Shown piece by piece: positions 1-4,495 of a DNA stretch of 5,860 nt; positions within the stretch are counted from its first letter, which is position 1; each line of letters begins with the position of its first letter. Source of the DNA: Pyrodictiaceae archaeon (lineage in GTDB: Archaea > Thermoproteota > Thermoprotei_A > Sulfolobales > Pyrodictiaceae); assembly GCA_027043685.1 (NCBI GenBank), contig JALUFI010000052.1:1-5860 (forward strand). The letters are read 5' to 3'. Below the pieces are notes generated by a model that did not search any database, was not told the DNA's origin, and saw nothing but the letters and a program-made list of their open reading frames with translations. The position numbers were made by a program, and so were the translations under genes.

Positions 1-1
1 C

Positions 2-553
2 CTCGCGGACGGGTTGGAGTTGAGGCTCCGGTACCTCTACCGCTACTACCGGGCCCTCTCCTCGGCTAACGTGATAGGCCGCGTCTGGTTCAGCGTGCTG
101 CAGCCGGAGCTAGTGGAGAGGCTTGGGCCGCCCGTCACCGGGCTCCTCGAGACTTCGCCGGACTGCGCTGAGCAGCTCTACGGGTTCCTGGCCGCCTCCC
201 GGCTCGGCTCAAGGATCCTCTACCCCCGGCAGAGCGGCTTCGGCGTCTACGCCCCAGTGGTCCTCACATGGCCAGGCGCCGCTGAAGCCTTGAGGGCATT
301 CGCGGAACTATGCCCCTACAGGATAAGCATAAGGCTCAGGTCGGGTGTGTCCCCCTTCCCGTTCGAGTACTATGACCCGTTCGAGAACCAGTGGGGGACC
401 GAGCCGAACCGGGAGTTCGCGCAGATGCTTCGGAAGATGAGGCTGGTGGTAAAGCAGCAGGCCAGGGAGAAGCAGGAGTCCGCTGGCCAGGAGCCGGTTG
501 AGGAGGGGGAGGAAGAGGAGCTGGAGGTGGAGGAGAGCGTGGCCGCTGGGTAG
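2..553 (+). CDS. Unrecognised protein, probably the C-terminal part of a longer gene (partial at left edge)
   Basis: I do not recognise this protein. The frame is open from base 2 to the TAG at 551-553. A TTG at 14 could be a start, but no convincing ribosome-binding site precedes it and the frame stays open to the window edge, so a 5'-truncated gene is more likely. The visible 183 residues split in two. The first ~150 are a compact mixed region, starting arginine/tyrosine-rich (RLRYLYRYYR) and rich in hydrophobic and aromatic residues, with no evident membrane segment, signal peptide or metal-binding cysteine cluster. The last ~28 residues are a glutamate-rich low-complexity tail, probably disordered. 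Codon use (AGG arginine, GAG glutamate, GCC/CTC) resembles the ribosomal genes, so no recent transfer is implied. It converges on L15 with 27 nt between stops and is therefore transcribed independently of the ribosomal cluster. That it is a real gene is fairly sure; its function is unknown. Confidence 0.7.
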   Translation, partial: LADGLELRLRYLYRYYRALSSANVIGRVWFSVLQPELVERLGPPVTGLLETSPDCAEQLYGFLAASRLGSRILYPRQSGFGVYAPVVLTWPGAAEALRAFAELCPYRISIRLRSGVSPFPFEYYDPFENQWGTEPNREFAQMLRKMRLVVKQQAREKQESAGQEPVEEGEEEELEVEESVAAG

Positions 554-555
554 AG

Positions 556-592
556 AGGCTTCTCGGCCTTCTTGCTTGCTTTACTCCTCGCT
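556..592 (+). terminator. Pyrimidine-rich tract after the unknown gene, possible archaeal terminator
   Basis: Just after the TAG of the plus-strand gene the coding strand becomes pyrimidine-rich, with short T runs (TTCTTGCTTGCTTTACTCC around 568-586). Archaeal termination often uses T-rich tracts without a hairpin. The tract runs into the 3' end of the convergent L15 gene, so it is also constrained as L15 coding sequence, which weakens the call. Confidence 0.25.
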
Positions 593-1042
593 GCTTGCCG
601 CCGTGGTTACTACTTCGCCGCCCGCTGCCTGTATCTTCTCTATGGCGCGCTGGGTTGCCTCGGGGACTATGACCTTGACTGGCTTGTCTATGCGGCCGCG
701 GCCCAGGAGCTTGTTGTAGCCCAGCTCCGCTAGGTTGACAACTATCTTGTCGCCTTCCTTGCGGGCTAGGCCCTGGCTGAGCCACTTGTCTAGGTGCTCG
801 GCTAGCTCACCCACATTGATCTCTACGGGCTTTACCTCGAGGGTCTCGGGTGGGTTGAAGCCGTGCTTGCCGAACCAGGTGGGGGCGTACTTGACTACCC
901 AGGTCCACATGTGCTTGTGCATACCGGCTGCGCCGAAGCCGCCCTTGCTGCCGCTCTTGCGGTGCTGGCCTATCCTGCCGTAGCCCATTGTGCGGGTGCG
1001 GCCGCGGAGCCTGCGGGTCTTCTTCCTGCGCCGGACGACCAT
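581..1042 (-). CDS. rpl15: Large-subunit ribosomal protein L15 (uL15), archaeal type
   Basis: 153-residue uL15, a large-subunit protein that binds 23S rRNA and assembles late. The N-terminal ~60 residues are the typical extended basic, glycine-rich arm: MVVRRRKKTRRLRGRTRTMG (1-20), then GQHRKSGSKGG (25-35) and the archaeal-type MHKHMWTW (41-48). The globular C-terminal domain (~65-148) holds NLAELGYNKLLGRGRI (103-118) and ends in an Ala/Ser/Glu tail. Length fits archaeal L15 (about 145-155). The frame stays open to 1207, but an upstream start would add an arginine-rich stretch overlapping the L30 end. ATG 1042 is preceded by GGGAGGG at 1057-1051 (8 nt spacing) and gives the family's normal N-terminus. 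It follows L30 by 26 nt, probably in one transcript. It is the last gene of the cluster here: secY does not follow, and an unknown gene converges on it. Confidence 0.96.
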   Translation of the reverse strand: MVVRRRKKTRRLRGRTRTMGYGRIGQHRKSGSKGGFGAAGMHKHMWTWVVKYAPTWFGKHGFNPPETLEVKPVEINVGELAEHLDKWLSQGLARKEGDKIVVNLAELGYNKLLGRGRIDKPVKVIVPEATQRAIEKIQAAGGEVVTTAASSEE

Positions 1043-1050
1043 GCCTGGGT

Positions 1051-1057
1051 CCCTCCC
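1051..1057 (-). promoter_or_regulatory. Shine-Dalgarno site of L15
   Basis: Minus-strand GGGAGGG lies 8 nt before the ATG at 1042. It fixes the L15 start well inside a longer open frame and shows that L15 is initiated separately in the 26-nt L30-L15 spacer. Confidence 0.75.
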
Positions 1058-1068
1058 GGGGGCGCGGG

Positions 1069-1590
1069 CTAGAGCATTCTCTTTATAAGCTCGTTTATCG
1101 CTGCGCCGCGGTAGCCTAGCTCGCCGCCTGCACCGTATGGCTTCTTTATGCTGCCGCGGAAGCCTCCCCTGGGCGGGTGTAGGCGGAAGACGGGCTTGAT
1201 TATCCACTTCTTCTTGTTCTTGTCGTAGAGCTTGTGGAGCATTATCTCTCCCGCCATGAGCTTGTCCGCCAGCTCCTCTATTCCGCCGGTGAGGCCGAGG
1301 GCCTTGTTGACGTAGTCGTCTGTGAGGGGCTTGTCGCCTGGTATGCGGCCGCGGCGGCGGAGCAGCTCTATGAGGGTCTCGCGGTCTATCTCGCCCCAGG
1401 TTATCCAGTCCTTGGCCTTGTGGAGCATCCTGTCTATCCCGGGCAGCGTTGAGGGGTAGAGGACTAGGTGGTGCTTACGGTGGAGCCTCAGGAGCTTCAG
1501 GGTGTACTCGACGTCGGGGTGTACGTCGACCCTGCCCCGTATCCTTATGATGGCGTAGAGCTTGGGTGTGCTGGCTGCCTCCCCGCTCAC
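1069..1590 (-). CDS. rpl30: Large-subunit ribosomal protein L30 (uL30), archaeal type
   Basis: 173-residue uL30, archaeal/eukaryal long form (related to eukaryotic L7; the bacterial protein is only ~60 residues). It binds 23S rRNA on the large subunit. The conserved L30 core is at ~11-45: LYAIIRIRG, then LKLLRLHRKHHLVL (31-44). The middle helical extension (50-120) includes the WGEID motif (65-69). The C-terminal basic segment RLHPPRGGFRGSIKKPYG (136-153) is followed by GGELGYRG (155-162), a signature of the archaeal family. The only sensible start is a GTG at 1590, with no in-frame ATG near the N-terminus; GGGGTG 8 nt upstream supports it. The first ~8 residues are a non-conserved leader. 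A 158-nt spacer separates it from S5, unusual for this junction, so L30-L15 may have its own promoter. L15 follows 26 nt downstream. Confidence 0.96.
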   Translation of the reverse strand: MSGEAASTPKLYAIIRIRGRVDVHPDVEYTLKLLRLHRKHHLVLYPSTLPGIDRMLHKAKDWITWGEIDRETLIELLRRRGRIPGDKPLTDDYVNKALGLTGGIEELADKLMAGEIMLHKLYDKNKKKWIIKPVFRLHPPRGGFRGSIKKPYGAGGELGYRGAAINELIKRML

Positions 1591-1598
1591 CGCGCATG

Positions 1599-1604
1599 CA
1601 CCCC
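1599..1604 (-). promoter_or_regulatory. Shine-Dalgarno-like site of L30 (GTG start)
   Basis: Minus-strand GGGGTG ends 8 nt before the GTG at 1590. Its GGTG matches the CACC of the archaeal anti-SD. Two ATG triplets nearby (starting at 1606 and 1597) are out of frame with L30, so the GTG is preferred. Confidence 0.5.
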
Positions 1605-1640
1605 ATGTGATGTGGCCGGCGGTGACTGGCCGGGGGCCTA

Positions 1641-1650
1641 GTTATAGGTT
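1641..1650 (-). promoter_or_regulatory. Possible TATA box of an L30-L15 promoter
   Basis: Minus-strand AACCTATAAC is the only AT-rich element in the spacer before L30. A TATA box here would put a start site about 25 nt downstream near 1618, leaving a ~27-nt leader before the GTG at 1590. It lies inside a weak inverted repeat (GCCTA 1636-1640 with TAGGC 1650-1654). No clear purine-rich BRE precedes it, so confidence is low. Confidence 0.3.
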
Positions 1651-1676
1651 AGGCGCGCGGCGACAAGAGGAACACA

Positions 1677-1685
1677 GAGAGGGGC
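1677..1685 (-). repeat. Spacer 9-mer GCCCCTCTC, copy 1 (after S5)
   Basis: Identical minus-strand 9-mer about 65 nt after the S5 stop, within the polypyrimidine part of the S5-L30 spacer. Confidence 0.4.
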
Positions 1686-1748
1686 CAGGGGCACCAAGGT
1701 ACTGCACGGAGGAGAAGGTGGCTGGAGAAGAGAGGCTAGGCGGCGGGG

Positions 1749-2390
1749 CTACTGGCGCGCCCAGTCCAGTGGTGTCACGAACTTGTAGGTCTGCTTGAGA
1801 GCGTTGTAGGTCGCCTTGACGAAGTTTATGGTTGTCCTTGTGTCTCCCTTGGTGAAGCTCCAGACGTCCTTTATGCCCGCCAGGCGGAGCACTACCTTGG
1901 CCGCGTCACCCACTACTAGGCCAGTGCCCCTCGGGGCTGGCTTGAGGATTATCTCGACGCTGCCGCTCTTGCCGCGGACCGTGAAGGGCACGCTGTGTGG
2001 CTGGTCGCAGAGGCACTCCCAGCTACCGCAGCCCCTGCGGACGGGGATTATGTTCAGCTTGGCGTTCCTGGTTGCCTTCTCTATCGCTGTCCTCAGCTGC
2101 CTGGCCTTGCCCTGGCCGACGCCCACGAGGCCGTTCTCATTACCTATGACTACCACTACCCTGAACCTGTTTATCCTGCCCGCGTCGGTCATCTTCTGGA
2201 CAAGGTTCACGTCAACCGTCTCGCTTTTCAGCTCGGGGCCAACGAGGTAGTCGACTATCTCGGGCTCCAGTATCGGCAGGTTACGCTCGAATATCTCTGC
2301 GATGCTCTTTATCCTGCCCTCCTTCACTAGGCGGCCGACGAAGGTCCTCGGCTTCCACTCCTGCTCCAGCTCGTAGGGCGAGAGGCTCAT
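1749..2390 (-). CDS. rps5: Small-subunit ribosomal protein S5 (uS5), archaeal type
   Basis: 213-residue uS5 (eukaryotic S2 counterpart), a 16S rRNA-binding small-subunit protein near the mRNA entry site that contributes to decoding accuracy. The archaeal N-terminal extension (1-55) begins MSLSPYELEQEWKPRT. The double-stranded-RNA-binding-like domain (~58-125) carries GRINRFRVVVVIGN (71-84) and GLVGVGQGKA (87-96). Then comes the archaeal/eukaryal cysteine segment RRGCGSWECLCDQPHSVPF (118-136). The second domain (~140-200) has PRGTGLV (153-159) and AGIKDVW (171-177). Length is normal. The ATG at 2390 overlaps the L18 TGA by 4 nt (ATGA), a clear sign of translational coupling to L18. The 158-nt spacer and pyrimidine tracts after it suggest partial termination or processing before L30. 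Confidence 0.97.
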   Translation of the reverse strand: MSLSPYELEQEWKPRTFVGRLVKEGRIKSIAEIFERNLPILEPEIVDYLVGPELKSETVDVNLVQKMTDAGRINRFRVVVVIGNENGLVGVGQGKARQLRTAIEKATRNAKLNIIPVRRGCGSWECLCDQPHSVPFTVRGKSGSVEIILKPAPRGTGLVVGDAAKVVLRLAGIKDVWSFTKGDTRTTINFVKATYNALKQTYKFVTPLDWARQ

Positions 2391-3025
2391 TGCACCGCAG
2401 CCTCCTTCCCGGCCTTTACCTTCTCAAGGACGTCGCGGTACTCGGCCAGTATTTTATTCTTAACCTCCTCGAAGTGCTCCGGCAGCTTCTCCGGCTCTAG
2501 GCCGCGCTGGAGGTACTGGCTGAACCTCTTCTCGTAGAGCTCCGGGTTACTCTCCTTGAGCATAGCGGCGTACTTCGCTATGTGTTCGCCCCTTATCCTG
2601 TACTCCTCCGGGAAGACCTCCTCGCTGTGCGGCACCTCGAGGCCAGCGTCGACGGCGCCCTTGAGGGCCGCGAAGACCCTGGCGCCGCGGACTGGGCGGT
2701 GCAGCCCTATGTCGAGGACGGCGTAGCTCACGCCTGCCTTGAGGGCGCGGAGGGCCGCGAGCATGCCGGTGAGGTAGGCCGCGGAGGTGTTCTTGGTGCC
2801 GCCTAGCCAGCCGTAGCGCTTCACCAGCTCCCTGCTGTGAGCCGCCGCCACCGTCACATCTCCCTGCGGCTTCGCAATCATCACCTGTACCCAGATGTAC
2901 TGGTTGGTCTTCCTCACAACCAGCCTCGGCTTACCCGAGAGCACCATGACGTAGCGCTTGTAGTAGTTGGTCTTGCCCTCTCTGCGGCGCCTCCGGGGAA
3001 CCTTGTACCTAGGGCCGTGAGCCAT
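2387..3025 (-). CDS. rpl18: Large-subunit ribosomal protein L18 (uL18), archaeal type
   Basis: 212-residue uL18 (eukaryotic L5 counterpart), which binds 5S rRNA and places it in the central protuberance. The basic N-terminus (YKVPRRRRREGKTNYYKR, 7-24) is typical of archaeal members. The core continues with MVLSGKPRLVVRKTNQYIWV (27-46). The segment with WLGGTKNTSAAYLTG (73-87), YAVLDIGLHRPVRGARVFAA (101-120) and a DAGLEVPHSEEVFP motif (126-139) matches the archaeal family. The C-terminal ~60 residues are charged helix, slightly long for crenarchaeal L18. The ATG at 3025 follows GGTGA (3036-3032) by 6 nt. Normally L19e is directly upstream; here a transporter gene and 106 nt of non-coding DNA with its own TATA candidate lie between, so L18-S5 probably start a new transcript. 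It overlaps S5 by 4 nt. Confidence 0.97.
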   Translation of the reverse strand: MAHGPRYKVPRRRRREGKTNYYKRYVMVLSGKPRLVVRKTNQYIWVQVMIAKPQGDVTVAAAHSRELVKRYGWLGGTKNTSAAYLTGMLAALRALKAGVSYAVLDIGLHRPVRGARVFAALKGAVDAGLEVPHSEEVFPEEYRIRGEHIAKYAAMLKESNPELYEKRFSQYLQRGLEPEKLPEHFEEVKNKILAEYRDVLEKVKAGKEAAVQ

Positions 3026-3031
3026 CCCTCT

Positions 3032-3036
3032 TCACC
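3032..3036 (-). promoter_or_regulatory. Shine-Dalgarno site of L18
   Basis: Minus-strand GGTGA sits 6 nt before the ATG at 3025 and matches the archaeal 16S 3'-end complement. It fixes the start used here. Confidence 0.75.
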
Positions 3037-3043
3037 GCCACGT

Positions 3044-3056
3044 GTCTCGCGGAGAC
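3044..3056 (-). repeat. Small hairpin in the L18 leader
   Basis: GTCTC (3044-3048) and GAGAC (3052-3056) form a 5-bp stem closed by a 3-nt loop. It ends 7 nt upstream of the L18 ribosome-binding site, so the leader RNA could fold next to the initiation region. It is short and could be chance. Confidence 0.3.
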
Positions 3057-3066
3057 CCCTACCCCA

Positions 3067-3090
3067 GCGGCCCCGGGGCCCGGGAGCCGC
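3067..3090 (-). repeat. GC-rich inverted repeat beside the L18 TATA candidate
   Basis: In transcript sense this reads GCGGC, a bulged U, CCCGG, loop GCC, CCGGG, GCCGC: ten base pairs with one bulge and a 3-nt loop. It starts 3 nt downstream of the TATA candidate at 3094-3100. It would therefore cover the core promoter and start site if that box is used, or form a stable hairpin in any read-through transcript from the transporter. Function as an operator or attenuator is inference. Confidence 0.45.
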
Positions 3091-3093
3091 CCC

Positions 3094-3100
3094 TAAATAA
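3094..3100 (-). promoter_or_regulatory. TATA-box candidate for the L18-S5 transcript
   Basis: Minus-strand TTATTTA is the only AT-rich element in a very GC-rich 106-nt spacer. It lies ~70 nt before the L18 ATG, so transcription would start near 3070 and leave a ~45-nt leader. The preceding bases (AATCCCCACC) are not a good BRE. Position and base composition support it; there is no direct proof. Confidence 0.45.
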
Positions 3101-3122
3101 GGTGGGGATTGGGCGCCGTGGT

Positions 3123-3131
3123 GAGAGGGGC
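3123..3131 (-). repeat. Spacer 9-mer GCCCCTCTC, copy 2 (after the transporter)
   Basis: Minus-strand GCCCCTCTC begins at the base immediately after the transporter TAG. The same 9-mer occurs in the spacers after S5 and after L19e. A role in 3'-end formation is possible but unproven. Confidence 0.4.
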
Positions 3132-4253
3132 CTACTCCTCCAGGGGCCGGAGAGGCTGCGGCGGCTGCCTCCCCTTCAGCTCCAGTATGCCGTAGTAGAG
3201 GCTCAGCAGGCTAACCACTATGTACGACACTATGGTTGATGCGTAGAGCGCCAGCGCCAGCCAGTAGAGCCAGGCCTCCGGCACATGCATGTAGAGGTGT
3301 ATCGTCGCTATCGTGTACGCGGCCTGGGGGAAGACTAGGGCCCACCAGCTCTCAGCGAACTCCGCCTTCCCCTGCACGATATAGATGATTGTCATCCCAG
3401 CCACTATCGCTAGGAGGAAGAGGTTGAGGCCCCAGAACGTGTAGTAGATGAAGCCGAGGAGCGCCTTGAGCAGCACCACCGAGGCAGCAGCCGTGCCGCC
3501 AGCGTGCCCTGCGGAGCCGCCTATCATGCTGAGCAGGCGGCGGTACTCCGGCGGGGTGAAGCCAAGCAGCGCCTCATAGGCCAGCGGTATAACAGAGGGC
3601 GGGGCGAGGTTGATCCAGGCAGTGCCCAGCATCCTCGCGGGCGGCGGGTGGTGGAAGATGCTCCTGTAGACCCAGACTGCGAAGAGCGCTACCCAGAACA
3701 TGACCCCGGTGCCCAGGTAGGCGCCGAGCAGCGTCTCCGGCAGATGCGCGCCCTCGTGGACCAGCAGGCTGCCTATGTAGGGCACCAGTAGGTTGCCGAC
3801 CGCCGGCATGTACCAGCCAGGGTTCATCATAGCGACCTCTATCCCTGGGTGGAGGAAGAGACTGATTAGGGACACAATAGTTATAATCGTGTGCAGCGCG
3901 AGCCCCGTGTAGAAGAAGGCCTCGGCAACAGAGACGCTGTGAAGCACGATGCTCCAGTCGAGGGAGAGCAACATTATCGCTATACTGATGGTTGCGGTGA
4001 AAGGCCCCTGGATAGGGTTAACGAACATGCCGAGCGTGCCACGCGGGTTAAGCACAAGCCTCAGGATAAACATGACCGCTATCACTACGAATATCGCTGT
4101 ATTTATGTAGGCGAGGCTCTTGGAGAGCCCCAGCAGCCACCCAGCCTTAGTGATTACATGGACAGCGAAGCTCGACAATATTATCGCCGAGGTAGCCAGG
4201 TTGAACGAGAACCACGCCACGCTCATGTTCTTCAATCGTTCGACGAGCCCCAT
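3132..4253 (-). CDS. TDT / SLAC1-family (TehA-like) membrane transporter or anion channel
   Basis: 373-residue polytopic membrane protein of the tellurite-resistance/dicarboxylate transporter (TDT, SLAC1/TehA) family. I count about ten hydrophobic segments near 13-35, 49-68, 84-104, 111-134, 149-165, 177-197, 213-231, 255-293 (probably two), 303-320 and 328-353, with a Pro-rich cytosolic-looking tail. Family marks are AWFSFNLATSAI (13-24) in helix 1, NPGWYMPAVGNLLVPYIG (144-161), INLAPPSVIPLAY (214-226) and ESWWALVFPQAAYTIAT (301-317). Phe308 in the WWALVFP motif may be the pore-gating phenylalanine of TehA/SLAC1, judged from motif position. Family members move tellurite, malate, sulfite or inorganic anions; the substrate cannot be read from sequence, though sulfite or another anion suits a sulfur-metabolising thermophile. 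The ATG at 4253 follows a full-length SD. It lies between L19e and L18, normally adjacent in archaea, with its own promoter-like region, so it is probably expressed independently. Confidence 0.88.
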   Translation of the reverse strand: MGLVERLKNMSVAWFSFNLATSAIILSSFAVHVITKAGWLLGLSKSLAYINTAIFVVIAVMFILRLVLNPRGTLGMFVNPIQGPFTATISIAIMLLSLDWSIVLHSVSVAEAFFYTGLALHTIITIVSLISLFLHPGIEVAMMNPGWYMPAVGNLLVPYIGSLLVHEGAHLPETLLGAYLGTGVMFWVALFAVWVYRSIFHHPPPARMLGTAWINLAPPSVIPLAYEALLGFTPPEYRRLLSMIGGSAGHAGGTAAASVVLLKALLGFIYYTFWGLNLFLLAIVAGMTIIYIVQGKAEFAESWWALVFPQAAYTIATIHLYMHVPEAWLYWLALALYASTIVSYIVVSLLSLYYGILELKGRQPPQPLRPLEE

Positions 4254-4260
4254 TGCCTAC

Positions 4261-4269
4261 TCACCTCCC
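4261..4269 (-). promoter_or_regulatory. Full-length Shine-Dalgarno site of the transporter
   Basis: Minus-strand GGGAGGTGA, 7 nt before the ATG at 4253, is complementary to nearly the whole archaeal anti-SD and is the strongest ribosome-binding site in the window. It argues for a leadered transcript with strong translation and fixes the start. Confidence 0.85.
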
Positions 4270-4301
4270 GGGGGAATGGCTGTCACTGCTCACCTTTCAC
4301 T

Positions 4302-4321
4302 CGCTGACCAGCCGGTCAGCG
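4302..4321 (-). repeat. Perfect 8-bp inverted repeat, operator candidate of the transporter
   Basis: CGCTGACC (4302-4309) and GGTCAGCG (4314-4321) are perfect inverted arms around a 4-nt spacer. The site lies about 48 nt before the transporter ATG, and about 25 nt downstream of a TTAAAT TATA candidate, which places it over the predicted start site. That is a common position for archaeal repressor operators. It could instead act as an RNA hairpin in the leader. The symmetry is seen; the role is inferred. Confidence 0.55.
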
Positions 4322-4332
4322 CCCTAACACGG

Positions 4333-4375
4333 GTTAATGAATTTAACGCATTGACTTGACAAATATCACTAAAAC
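4333..4375 (-). promoter_or_regulatory. AT-rich core promoter candidate of the transporter
   Basis: This is the most AT-rich stretch of the window. On the minus strand it holds TTTTAGTGATATTTG (4374-4360) and GCGTTAAATTCATTAAC (4349-4333). TTAAAT at 4346-4341 is my preferred TATA box, giving a start near 4317 and a ~64-nt leader; the ATATTT at 4365-4360 is an alternative. GTTAA/TTAAC (4333-4337, 4343-4347) also form a small inverted repeat around the box. The contrast with the surrounding GC-rich DNA supports a real promoter. Confidence 0.55.
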
Positions 4376-4393
4376 CATGGGAACAAGATGGGG

Positions 4394-4446
4394 CCGATGC
4401 CGAGACCTGGAGGCTAGCCGGGGAGGACCCGAGAGAGGGGCATCGG
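4394..4446 (-). repeat. Perfect 8-bp inverted repeat with 37-nt loop in the L19e-transporter spacer
   Basis: CCGATGCC (4394-4401) pairs perfectly with GGCATCGG (4439-4446). The 37-nt interior contains a GGCTAGCC palindrome (4412-4419). On the minus strand this lies ~50 nt after the L19e stop and could be a structured 3' UTR, a small RNA or a protein-binding site. I see no C/D or K-turn motif that names it. Confidence 0.4.
4433..4441 (-). repeat. Spacer 9-mer GCCCCTCTC, copy 3 (after L19e)
   Basis: Identical minus-strand 9-mer about 55 nt after the L19e stop. It shares the leading GCC bases with one arm of the 8-bp inverted repeat at 4394-4446. Confidence 0.4.
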
Positions 4447-4451
4447 AGGCC

Positions 4452-4486
4452 GCGAAGAAGGAGAGTAGGGTCCCTTGAAAAGAGGG
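4452..4486 (-). terminator. Terminator-like region after L19e
   Basis: Ten bases after the L19e TAG the transcript reads CCCTC-TTTTC-AAGGG (4486-4472), a small hairpin with a U-rich loop. The pyrimidine-rich CTACTCTCCTTCTTC follows (4468-4454). U/C-rich stretches of this kind are compatible with archaeal termination and would separate L6-L32e-L19e from the transporter. Base composition is the only support. Confidence 0.35.
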
Positions 4487-4495
4487 TGTGAAACA

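Larger units (their letters stand above)
1591..1748. other. 158-nt S5-L30 spacer, polypyrimidine in the transcript
   Basis: No gene, tRNA or conserved RNA is visible here. From about 1664 to 1740 the plus strand is strongly purine-rich, so the ribosomal transcript would carry C/U-rich stretches. These include two copies of CTTCTCC (plus-strand GGAGAAG at 1711-1717 and 1724-1730) and one GCCCCTCTC (1685-1677). Closer to L30 lie a TATA-like element (1642-1647) and a 5-bp GC stem (1616-1620 with 1629-1633). A plus-strand open frame crosses the spacer (TTG 1562 to 1798), but it has low complexity, runs into both ribosomal genes antisense and resembles no protein I know. Confidence 0.6.

Noticed and set aside
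336..785. Minus-strand 149-codon open frame across the L15/unknown-gene junction
   Set aside because: It is Pro/Arg/Ser-rich low complexity from high GC content and overlaps two better-supported genes.
1043..1207. N-terminal extension of L15 upstream to 1207
   Set aside because: It overlaps the L30 3' end in another frame, encodes an arginine-rich sequence unlike L15, and the ATG at 1042 has a good SD and the family N-terminus.
1562..1798. Plus-strand 78-codon open frame covering the S5-L30 spacer
   Set aside because: TTG start, no SD, low complexity, both ends antisense to ribosomal genes and no family resemblance.
1816..2250. Plus-strand 144-codon open frame opposite S5
   Set aside because: Entirely antisense to a conserved ribosomal protein, with no ribosome-binding site or recognisable domain.
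2876..2882. GTGATGA on the minus strand, a match to the archaeal C/D sRNA C box; a similar ATGATGA lies near 3823-3830
   Set aside because: Both lie in coding sequence (L18 and the transporter) and no D box (CTGA) follows at a suitable distance.
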